From Novosphingobium sp. (GTDB lineage: Bacteria > Pseudomonadota > Alphaproteobacteria > Sphingomonadales > Sphingomonadaceae), in contig JAQVEQ010000142.1 of assembly GCA_028697875.1 (NCBI GenBank), forward strand, positions 1-7,526: a stretch of DNA of 7,526 nucleotides, read 5' to 3'. Shown in pieces: positions 1 to 5,057 of the stretch (its first letter is position 1; every line of letters starts with the position of its first letter). Made by a program: the position numbers and the translations under genes. The notes beneath the pieces were generated by a model. It saw only the letters and a program-made list of their open reading frames with translations. It had not been told where the DNA came from and ran no database searches.

Positions 1-2
1 GC

Positions 3-305
3 AAGCGAGAGGTCATTGCCAGCGCATCGCAAGCGGCATCCCCCGATGCTGCGCTGATTGCTGCCCTGCGCAAGGCCCACGGCATGGTCACCCGCGAACG
101 CAGAATGCCGATCGTCGTAGCTGCCCCCGTTTCCCCCTATGACCGCAAGATCCTGCGCCTCGCGTTCCTCGCCCCTGACCTTCAGCGCGATATTCTCGCC
201 GGACGCCAACCGCCGTCACTCAACCTCGAACGGCTGCGGAAAATGGACATCCCGCTCGACTGGAACGAGCAGCGGCGCACTCTTGGCTGGCCGGCTCATA
301 CCTGA
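3..305 (+). CDS. Serine-type site-specific recombinase, C-terminal end (5' partial)
   Basis: The reading frame is open from base 3 to a TGA at 303-305, giving 100 residues. An internal ATG at 84 is not taken as the start, because the frame continues upstream to the window edge. The last ~55 residues carry the pattern LAFLAPDLQRDILAGRQP, then LERL, then IPLDWNEQRRTLGW. I recognise this as the extreme C-terminus of large serine recombinases (resolvase/recombinase zinc-ribbon family) in alphaproteobacterial mobile elements. These enzymes cut and rejoin DNA at short att sites to integrate or excise an element. The catalytic resolvase domain and zinc ribbon would lie left of the window, so I cannot tell whether the gene is intact. 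The CCCTG repeat field and a tRNA-Ser gene lie immediately downstream, consistent with an element boundary. The family call rests on remembered motifs. Confidence 0.75.
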   Translation, partial: KREVIASASQAASPDAALIAALRKAHGMVTRERRMPIVVAAPVSPYDRKILRLAFLAPDLQRDILAGRQPPSLNLERLRKMDIPLDWNEQRRTLGWPAHT

Positions 306-318
306 GCGCGACGCTGCG

Positions 319-530
319 GCACATTCCCTGCAATGTGCGATCGCTTTCCCTGCAAGAACGAGAAAATCCCCTGTTCCGCATTTGCAGGGAATTTGCGTTC
401 TCAAGGACGCCATAACCATCAGGAATATCTCATGTTTCCGGGTGAGGAAGAACACCGATTCTGCTGAATCGAGGTGATTTTCCCCTCTGGTTTTCAATTT
501 TCCCTGTTAATTCCCTGCAAAACAGGGAAA
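319..530. repeat. Cluster of TTCCCTGCAA / CCCTG direct and inverted repeats
   Basis: This lies in the gene-free stretch 306-696. TTCCCTGCAA occurs at 324-333, 346-355 and 511-520, and its exact reverse complement at 382-391. Shorter CCCTG cores sit at 369-373 and 502-506, and the inverted core CAGGG at 385-389 and 523-527. The first three plus-strand cores start 22 and 21 bases apart, about two helical turns. Two copies lie in perfect dyads: GCACATT (319-325) with AATGTGC (332-338) around CCCTGC, and TTTCCCTGTT (499-508) with AACAGGGAAA (521-530) around a further TTCCCTGCAA. No frame across it looks like a real protein. Because it directly follows a recombinase gene, recombinase binding sites, an attachment region or a transcribed structured RNA are possible. 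The repeats are seen directly; the function is inferred. Confidence 0.7.
456..471. repeat. Palindrome containing two GANTC methylation sites
   Basis: CGATTC (456-461) and GAATCG (466-471) form a perfect 6-bp inverted repeat around a TGCT spacer, so two GANTC sites start 9 bp apart. GANTC is the target of the alphaproteobacterial methyltransferase CcrM, and GcrA (encoded at 2309-3001) acts at methylated GANTC promoters. No gene start is evident close by, so a regulatory role is only a possibility. Confidence 0.4.
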
Positions 531-696
531 CCGAACCGATTGCGAACGGCGCAGAGACGCGCGGCGCAAATGCGTCTGCAAATCGCCGGAGACAGCACGA
601 AATTGAGCTGTCAGTGACGGATTGGGGACCACAAGCCCGCACCGTCAGCGGGGCCGCGATAATTCCCCGGAAACAGAGACAAGTGCTGGGGGTTTG

Positions 697-786
697 TGGC
701 GGAGAGGGTGGGATTCGAACCCACGTTACGGTTGCCCGTAAACCGCATTTCGAGTGCGGCGCATTCGACCTCTCTGCCACCTCTCC
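697..786 (-). tRNA. tRNA-Ser (anticodon CGA)
   Basis: Read on the minus strand, the 90-base gene starts with acceptor arm GGAGAGG (786-780), matched by CCTCTCC (707-701). Discriminator G and an encoded CCA follow (700-697). The anticodon stem CCGCA/TGCGG encloses the loop CTCGAAA, so the anticodon is CGA and it reads UCG serine codons. The long variable arm typical of serine tRNAs is present (TTACGG, GCAA loop, CCGTAA), and the T arm is GTGGG, TTCGAAT, CCCAC. The 3' end points towards the recombinase and repeat cluster. tRNA 3' ends are common integration targets, so this gene may mark the border between a mobile element and core chromosome. I see no duplicate of the tRNA 3' end inside the window. 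Confidence 0.97.
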
Positions 787-796
787 GCAAAGTCGG

Positions 797-880
797 GCGC
801 ATCGGGCCCGAAGGCCACCGGTCGGCTGGAAGGCGCGCCGTTAGCCCATGCCTCGCCCCTTGCCAAGCCCCCCGATGCGC
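797..880. repeat. Separated 10-bp inverted repeat before the tRNA-Ser gene
   Basis: GCGCATCGGG (797-806) has its exact reverse complement CCCGATGCGC at 871-880, 64 bases away. On the minus strand it lies 5' of tRNA-Ser, where it could fold the leader of the tRNA precursor. On the plus strand it precedes the hspQ promoter. In such GC-rich DNA it may be chance. Confidence 0.3.
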
Positions 881-906
881 AAAATGGGGATCAATTTTTC
901 CGGACG

Positions 907-937
907 CTTGTTTCGCACCCGCAACAAACTATATTTG
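907..937 (+). promoter_or_regulatory. Candidate heat-shock (RpoH-like) promoter of hspQ
   Basis: CTTG (907-910) is followed 18 bases later by CTATATTTG (929-937). This resembles the alphaproteobacterial sigma-32 pattern as I remember it: CTTG at -35 and a C-rich start to a TATAT-type -10. It stands out as the AT-rich part of the region before hspQ. Read instead as a sigma-70 promoter, TTGTTT (908-913) and TATATT (930-935) are 16 bp apart. Either way transcription would begin only a few bases before the ATG at 946, leaving almost no leader. Confidence 0.45.
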
Positions 938-945
938 CAAGCGGA

Positions 946-1326
946 ATGAACCGCTCGACTTTCTTTTCTCATCAGGCCGGACGGGTGGTCGATGCCCCGC
1001 TGCAGACCCGCGCCCGGTTCGCGATCGGGGACGTGGTGCGGCACCGCCAGTTCGATTTCCGCGGCGTGGTGTTCGATATCGATCCCGTCTTCGCCAATAG
1101 CGAGGAATGGTACGAGGCGATCCCCCAGGATATCCGCCCCCAGCGCGAACAGCCTTTCTACCACCTGCTCGCCGAGAACGAGGATTCGTCCTACGTCGCC
1201 TATGTCAGCCAGCAGAACCTGCTCGGCGACAGCGAAGGCGGCCCGGTCGACCATCCTTCCGTCCCGCAGATTTTCGAGGATTTCGCCGACGGACGCTATC
1301 GCCTGCGCCGCGGCCTGAGCCACTGA
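946..1326 (+). CDS. hspQ: Heat shock protein HspQ (hemimethylated-DNA-binding, YccV-like)
   Basis: The 126-residue protein has a variable N-terminus (1-23) and then the conserved HspQ core: FAIGDVVRHRQFDFRGVVFDIDP (residues 25-47), then EEWYE, QPFYHLLAE, YVAYVSQQNL and the C-terminal HPSVPQIF. In Escherichia coli HspQ (105 residues) is a heat-shock protein linked to Lon-dependent proteolysis, and it was also described as binding hemimethylated DNA. It is cytoplasmic. The ATG at 946 is chosen because related proteins carry a similar MxxxxFF N-terminus, but no good ribosome binding site precedes it. An in-frame GTG at 985 would give a 113-residue form closer to the E. coli length. The candidate RpoH-type promoter just upstream fits the name. 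It converges on the ABC permease gene, with 9 bases between the stop codons and no visible terminator. Confidence 0.93.
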   Translation: MNRSTFFSHQAGRVVDAPLQTRARFAIGDVVRHRQFDFRGVVFDIDPVFANSEEWYEAIPQDIRPQREQPFYHLLAENEDSSYVAYVSQQNLLGDSEGGPVDHPSVPQIFEDFADGRYRLRRGLSH

Positions 1327-1335
1327 TCCGCCGCG

Positions 1336-2214
1336 TCAGCTCTTCAGCTTCCAGCCGGTGCGAAGCAGCCAGTAGCTGACCAGACCCAGCGCCAGATTGA
1401 AAAGCCCCAGCCCCAAGGCGGCCCAAACGACCGCCAGGGCCCCTTCCCCGATGTCGCTGCTGCCCAGGAAGCCGTAGCGGAAGCCGGAAATTACGTAGAA
1501 GAACGGGTTGGCCAGGCTGACGAACTGGAAGCCGGGCGCCAGATTGTGAATCGTGTAGAACGTGCCCGAAAGGAGCGACAGGGGCGCGACCACGAAATTG
1601 GTGACCGCCGCGGCATGGTCGAACTTTTCCGCCCACAGCGAAGTCAGCAGGCCGAGGAAGGACAGCATGATCGCCCCCATCAGGCCGAACCACACGATCG
1701 CCCAGCCGTGCGCGACGCTCAGGTCCACGCCGGGCCAGAGCCAGATCGCCACGGCTACCGCCCCGCCGACCGCGATCGCCCGGGTCGTCGCCGCCGCGAC
1801 GATCCCCGCCATCAGCTCCCCCTCGCTGAGCGGCGGCATCAGGTAATCGATAATCGTTCCCTGCATCTTGCCGACCAGCAGCGAGAAGCTGGAATTGGCG
1901 AACGCGTTCTGCATCATCCCCATGGCGATCAGGCCGGGGGCGATGAATGTGGCGAAGGGCACGCCCAGCACCACGCGCCCCTGGCGCCCCAGTGCCACGG
2001 TGAAAATCACCAGAAACAGCAGTGTCGTGACGGCCGGAGCCCAGATTGTCTGGGTCTGGACCTTGAGAAACCGGCGAACCTCCTTAATATATAAGGTCCA
2101 CAGCCCGCCCCGGTTGATGCCATGGATCAGCGGTTCGCCCCGTGGGGGGAACCGCCGCTGGATGCGGGCAGGATCGTCGGCGGTTGTGTGTGTTTCTCGG
2201 GCTTGATCGGCCAT
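1336..2214 (-). CDS. ABC-2 type transporter permease (YadH-like)
   Basis: This 292-residue integral membrane protein belongs to the ABC-2 permease family. After a ~55-residue cytoplasmic N-terminus come about six hydrophobic segments, near residues 58-76, 88-108, 137-160, 168-192, 203-222 and 258-284. Family-typical stretches are LWTLYIKEVRRF, IWAPAVTTLLF, IAPGLIAMGM, DYLMPPLSEGE, LLSGTFY and NPFFYVISGFRYGF. Such permeases pair with a separate ATP-binding subunit to export lipids, polysaccharides or drugs; the substrate here cannot be told, and no ATPase gene lies in the window. The frame stays open further upstream on the minus strand to 2820, but that part is antisense to gcrA and lacks family features. 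I therefore start at the ATG at 2214 (MADQ), which has no clear ribosome binding site. An odd AT-rich patch at 2081-2096 includes a rare TTA leucine codon. It is divergent from gcrA, 94 bases apart. Confidence 0.88.
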   Translation of the reverse strand: MADQARETHTTADDPARIQRRFPPRGEPLIHGINRGGLWTLYIKEVRRFLKVQTQTIWAPAVTTLLFLVIFTVALGRQGRVVLGVPFATFIAPGLIAMGMMQNAFANSSFSLLVGKMQGTIIDYLMPPLSEGELMAGIVAAATTRAIAVGGAVAVAIWLWPGVDLSVAHGWAIVWFGLMGAIMLSFLGLLTSLWAEKFDHAAAVTNFVVAPLSLLSGTFYTIHNLAPGFQFVSLANPFFYVISGFRYGFLGSSDIGEGALAVVWAALGLGLFNLALGLVSYWLLRTGWKLKS

Positions 2215-2231
2215 GCCCGGGCGACTATCGG

Positions 2232-2246
2232 CAGCCGGTCCGGCTG
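2232..2246. promoter_or_regulatory. Perfect 15-bp palindrome between the permease gene and gcrA
   Basis: CAGCCGG, one central T, then CCGGCTG form a perfect dyad in the 94-base divergent spacer. It begins 18 bases upstream of the permease start and ends 62 bases before gcrA. Its place suggests an operator serving one or both genes; I do not know a regulator with this site. The spacer contains no GANTC. Confidence 0.35.
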
Positions 2247-2308
2247 GCAAGAAACTTTGTTTCCCGCTGCGGCGGAAATTTGGCCGGAATTGAGGAATTG
2301 GAGTATCC

Positions 2309-3001
2309 ATGAGCTGGACCGAGGAACGGATCGCAACGCTGACCAAGATGTGGGAAGGCGGCGCGACGGCAAGCCAGATCGCCGAGGAACTCGGCGGGGT
2401 GAGCCGTAACGCGGTGATCGGCAAGGCCCATCGCCTCGGGCTGAAGGCACGCCCTTCTCCGGTGAAAGCGAACGAAGCGCCGAAGAAGGCCAAGGCCGCG
2501 CCCCCCGCCAAGAAGGCAGCGCCTCCAGCTGGCGAAGGCAAGGACAAGGCCGCACCGCGCCCGGTTGCGGAAAAGCCCGCCCCGCAGGGGGCCGCCCCCG
2601 CCGACGAACCGGCGGCAAGGTCGGCGGTCCCGTCGCAGCCCCTGCCCAACCCGTCGTCCGACCTGCCCAAGATCGTCTCGGTCGGCCCCGGCGGCTTCCT
2701 GCGCCAGGGCCCCGGCGACCAGCAGGCCCCGATTCCCCCGGCTCCGCCCCGCCGCCTCGTGCCGGCCAAGCCGAGCCCGGAAATCGCCGAAAAGACCAGC
2801 CTGCTCGACCTCAGCGACAAGGTTTGCCGCTGGCCGATGGGTCACCCGGGCGAACCGGATTTCCACTTCTGCGGCGAGAAGGTGAACCCCGGCTATCCCT
2901 ATTGCGTCGAACATTGCGGGCGGGCCTATCAGGCGCAGCTGCCGCGCGGCGCGCGCCGGCCCCCGCCCCCGCTGCCTTTCGGCGGCCCCCGGGTCCGCTG
3001 A
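2309..3001 (+). CDS. gcrA: GcrA cell cycle regulator
   Basis: The 230-residue protein has the GcrA architecture. Residues 2-50 form the DNA-binding helix-turn-helix domain (SWTEERIATLTKMWEGG, SQIAEELGGVSRNAVIGKAH, LGLKARPSP). A long Ala/Pro/Lys-rich linker spans about 51-160. The conserved C-terminal domain (about 163-208) has four cysteines (C173, C188, C199, C203) around CRWPMGHPGEPDFHFCG and YCVEHC. In Caulobacter, GcrA binds sigma-70 through its C-terminal part and activates cell-cycle promoters at GANTC sites methylated by CcrM. Caulobacter GcrA is 173 residues, so the extra length here is mainly linker. The start is supported by GAGGA (2292-2296) and GGAG (2300-2303) before the ATG. The leader contains two tandem copies of GGAATTG (2286-2292, 2294-2300). 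It is divergent from the permease gene and followed by two hairpins. Confidence 0.95.
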   Translation: MSWTEERIATLTKMWEGGATASQIAEELGGVSRNAVIGKAHRLGLKARPSPVKANEAPKKAKAAPPAKKAAPPAGEGKDKAAPRPVAEKPAPQGAAPADEPAARSAVPSQPLPNPSSDLPKIVSVGPGGFLRQGPGDQQAPIPPAPPRRLVPAKPSPEIAEKTSLLDLSDKVCRWPMGHPGEPDFHFCGEKVNPGYPYCVEHCGRAYQAQLPRGARRPPPPLPFGGPRVR

Positions 3002-3009
3002 TCCTTCCA

Positions 3010-3026
3010 CCGGCGACGGGCGCCGG
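3010..3026 (+). terminator. Small hairpin just after gcrA
   Basis: CCGGCG (3010-3015) and CGCCGG (3021-3026) form a 6-bp GC stem with a 5-base loop, 8 bases after the gcrA stop. There is no T tract, so intrinsic termination is uncertain; it may protect the mRNA 3' end. Confidence 0.3.
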
Positions 3027-3052
3027 ACACCTGCTCACGCCGAACGGCATGA

Positions 3053-3086
3053 CAAGCGGCGCGGGGAGCGATCCTCGCGCCGCTTG
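3053..3086. repeat. Strong 15-bp hairpin with GCGA tetraloop
   Basis: Bases 3053-3067 and 3072-3086 pair over 15 positions with one G-T wobble (3064 with 3075), closing a GCGA loop of the stable GNRA type. It lies between gcrA and the DUF1993 gene. It lacks a following T run, so if it ends gcrA transcription it is not a canonical intrinsic terminator. Its right arm overlaps a perfect TTGACA hexamer (3084-3089), so it could instead act at the next gene's promoter. Confidence 0.55.
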
Positions 3087-3112
3087 ACATTGCGCGCAGT
3101 TCCCACAGGTTC
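3084..3112 (+). promoter_or_regulatory. Possible promoter of the DUF1993 gene
   Basis: TTGACA (3084-3089) matches the sigma-70 -35 consensus exactly. At 16-18 bases downstream, however, only weak -10 candidates occur (around CAGGTT, 3106-3111). Alphaproteobacterial promoters often have poorly conserved -10 boxes, so this stays tentative. Confidence 0.3.
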
Positions 3113-3129
3113 GGCCGCCCAGACACGGA

Positions 3130-3135
3130 AAGGAG
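3130..3135 (+). promoter_or_regulatory. Ribosome binding site that fixes the DUF1993 start
   Basis: AAGGAG sits 8 bases before the ATG at 3144. It favours this start over the earlier in-frame ATG at 3084, which lies inside the hairpin and the -35 candidate. Confidence 0.75.
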
Positions 3136-3143
3136 CCCGCCCC

Positions 3144-3668
3144 ATGCCGCTATCCCTTCACGCCGCCCTCGTGCCCGGCTGGCTCCAGACCCTCGGGGCC
3201 TGCCGCTCCTGGCTCGACAAGGCGGAAAGCCATTGCCGGGACACGGGCCTCGACCCGGCCGAGCTGATCGAGGCGCGGCTGATCGCGGACATGCTGCCCT
3301 TCAAGTACCAGGTCAAAAGCTGCGCGGTGCATAGCATGGGCGCGATCGAAGGCGTGCGGCGGGGCACGTTCTCACCCGACATGAGCGAGCCGCCGGCGGG
3401 CTTCGCGGCGCTGCGCGAACGGGTGGACGAGGCCGTGGCCGTCCTCGGCGGTGTGACGGTGGAGGAGATGGAAGGGTTCATCGGCCAGCCAATGCTGTTC
3501 ACTATCGGCGACAAGTACCGGCTGGACTTCACGGCGGAGAATTTCCTGCTCGGCTTCACCCAGCCCAATTTCCATTTCCACGCGACGACCGCCTACGGCA
3601 TCCTGCGCGCCCGGGGCGTCGCGCTGGGCAAGGTCGATTATCTCGGCGCGATGCCGATCGGGGCATAG
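3144..3668 (+). CDS. DUF1993 domain-containing protein
   Basis: The 174-residue protein matches the DUF1993 family over its whole length. Recognisable blocks are an N-terminal helix (SLHAALVPGWLQTLGACRSWLDKAE), then LIEARLIADMLPFKYQVKSCAVHS (residues 41-64), TFSPD (75-79), and the signature FLLGFTQPNFHFHATTAYGILR (134-155) followed by GKVDYLG (162-168). The family is thought to adopt a DinB-like four-helix bundle. H63, H144 and H146 are candidates for a metal site by analogy with DinB, but no reaction is known. There is no signal peptide or membrane segment, so it is likely cytoplasmic. The start is set by a good AAGGAG. The gene stands alone, with 142 bases before it and 150 after, and the next operon has its own putative promoter. 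Confidence 0.9.
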   Translation: MPLSLHAALVPGWLQTLGACRSWLDKAESHCRDTGLDPAELIEARLIADMLPFKYQVKSCAVHSMGAIEGVRRGTFSPDMSEPPAGFAALRERVDEAVAVLGGVTVEEMEGFIGQPMLFTIGDKYRLDFTAENFLLGFTQPNFHFHATTAYGILRARGVALGKVDYLGAMPIGA

Positions 3669-3706
3669 GCCGCCCGCCCCCGCTTTTTTCCGGCATCCAT
3701 CCGCCA

Positions 3707-3757
3707 CTGTCCACAAACTGTCATCGTTCCGTCGCGGAAGCGTCACCCCGTTTGAAT
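3707..3757 (+). promoter_or_regulatory. Tandem Pho-box array (putative PhoB sites) before btaAB
   Basis: Four heptamers start exactly 11 bp apart: CTGTCCA (3707), CTGTCAT (3718), CCGTCGC (3729) and GCGTCAC (3740), each separated by 4 bases. The second is a perfect copy of the enterobacterial Pho-box heptamer, the first matches 5 of 7, and all four share a GTC core in the same phase. PhoB binds such 11-bp direct repeats as tandem dimers. A possible -10, TTGAAT (3752-3757, 4 of 6), follows 5 bases after the last heptamer, closer than in E. coli pho promoters. btaA starts 72 bases after the array. The repeats are visible; PhoB control is inferred from the consensus and from known phosphate regulation of betaine lipids in rhizobia. 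Confidence 0.7.
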
Positions 3758-3818
3758 AGGGCCGTGATTCACGATGCGGCACCGCGCTGGGCGGATGGCC
3801 GCCGAAACGGGATGACGC

Positions 3819-5057
3819 ATGGAGCAGGACGTTGCGATCGAGATAGGGGCTGGCGGCAAGCTGATCGACAATGCCGCCGTAAGCACCACGGGGCTAAGCG
3901 GCACGGCACTGCTGGAACGCGCCTTCGCCCTCGCCTTCCGGGGGCTGGTCTATCCGCAGATCTGGGAAGATCCCGAAGCCGACATGGCCGGGCTCGACAT
4001 CCGCGACAGCGACCATGTGGTGACGATCGCCAGCGGCGGCTGCAACGCGCTGAGCTATCTTACCGCCGATGCGGCGAAGATCACCGCTCTCGATCTCAAC
4101 CGCACCCATGTGGCCCTAGGGCGTCTCAAGCGCACCGCCATGCGCCATCTGCCCGATTACGCGCATTTCCGGCGCTTCTTCGCCGATGCCGACCAGGCCG
4201 CGAACAGGGCCGCCTATTTCGCGCATGTCGCCCCCCATCTCGACGCCACTTCGCGCCGGTACTGGGAATCGCGCGACCTGCTCGGCCGCAAGCGGATCGG
4301 CATCTTTGCCAAGGGCGCCTACCGTTACGGGCTGCTCGGCACGTTCATCGGTTTCGCCCACCTTCTGGCGCGCCTACACGGCGAAAACCCGCGCGAGATC
4401 CTCGACGCCCGCGGGAAGGAGGAGCAGCGCGCCCATTTCGAACAGCGATTCGTACCGTTCTTCGACAAGCCGCTGATCCGCTGGATGACCAACCAGCCGG
4501 CCTCCCTGTTCGGACTCGGCATTCCCCCCGCGCAATACGACAAGCTGGCAGGCGGAAAGAGCATGGCCGACGTACTGCGCCAGCGCCTCGAAAAGCTCAC
4601 ATGCGATTTCGATTTCCGCGACAACTACTTTGCCTGGCAGGCTTTTTCCCGCGGCTACAGCAAGGTTCCGGAAGCCAGCCTGCCACCCTACCTGCAGGAG
4701 GAGCATTTCGGGACGTTGCGCCAGCGGCTGGACCGGCTCGACATCCGGCAGGCCAACATGACCGACTGGCTGGCCGCGCAAGAGGCCCAGAGCGTCGACA
4801 AGTTCGTCCTGCTCGATGCGCAGGACTGGATGACCGACGCCCAGCTCAACGCCTTGTGGAGCCAGATCTGCCGGACCGCGCGGCCCGGTGCGCGAGTGCT
4901 GTTCCGCACGGCCGACGAACCCTCGCTCCTGCCCGGACGGCTGGCGCCGAGCCTGCTCGACATGTGGGACTATCGCGCGGCGCAATCGCACGAACTGACC
5001 GCGCTCGACCGGTCTTCGATCTATGGCGGGGTGCATCTCTATGTCCGGCGCGGCTAA
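3819..5057 (+). CDS. btaA: S-adenosylmethionine:diacylglycerol 3-amino-3-carboxypropyltransferase BtaA
   Basis: The 412-residue protein is of the usual BtaA length (DUF3419 family). BtaA moves the 3-amino-3-carboxypropyl group of S-adenosylmethionine onto diacylglycerol, giving diacylglyceryl-homoserine, the first step to the betaine lipid DGTS. Supporting features are the N-terminal FRGLVYPQIWEDPEAD (40-55), a nucleotide-binding-like VVTIASGGCN (67-76) followed by the acidic strand end LDLNRTH (91-97), RGYSKVPEASLPPYLQ in the middle, and C-terminal DKFVLLDAQDWM and RTADEPSLLPG. There is no signal peptide; it probably acts at the inner face of the cytoplasmic membrane, where diacylglycerol is found. 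GGGA (3809-3812) lies 6 bases before the ATG. It overlaps btaB by 17 bases and sits behind the putative Pho boxes. Confidence 0.93.
   Translation: MEQDVAIEIGAGGKLIDNAAVSTTGLSGTALLERAFALAFRGLVYPQIWEDPEADMAGLDIRDSDHVVTIASGGCNALSYLTADAAKITALDLNRTHVALGRLKRTAMRHLPDYAHFRRFFADADQAANRAAYFAHVAPHLDATSRRYWESRDLLGRKRIGIFAKGAYRYGLLGTFIGFAHLLARLHGENPREILDARGKEEQRAHFEQRFVPFFDKPLIRWMTNQPASLFGLGIPPAQYDKLAGGKSMADVLRQRLEKLTCDFDFRDNYFAWQAFSRGYSKVPEASLPPYLQEEHFGTLRQRLDRLDIRQANMTDWLAAQEAQSVDKFVLLDAQDWMTDAQLNALWSQICRTARPGARVLFRTADEPSLLPGRLAPSLLDMWDYRAAQSHELTALDRSSIYGGVHLYVRRG

Noticed and set aside
216..497. A 93-residue minus-strand frame spanning the recombinase end and the repeat field
   Set aside because: Half of it is antisense to the recombinase and the rest is made of the CCCTG repeats read as codons; no family resemblance.
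319..530. A CRISPR-like array
   Set aside because: The repeats are about 10 bases, in both orientations and irregularly spaced after the first three copies, with no unique spacers of constant length or cas genes.
430..844. Several overlapping reading frames across the tRNA, such as one beginning MAERVGFEPT and antisense ones with RSNAPHSKCG
   Set aside because: They are translations of the tRNA-Ser gene and its flanks; these peptides are a well-known annotation artefact of serine tRNA loci.
2215..2820. A 202-residue upstream extension of the permease frame on the minus strand, antisense to gcrA
   Set aside because: It is low-complexity Ala/Gly/Arg-rich sequence with no family match and runs opposite to the well-conserved gcrA; GC-rich antisense frames stay open by chance.
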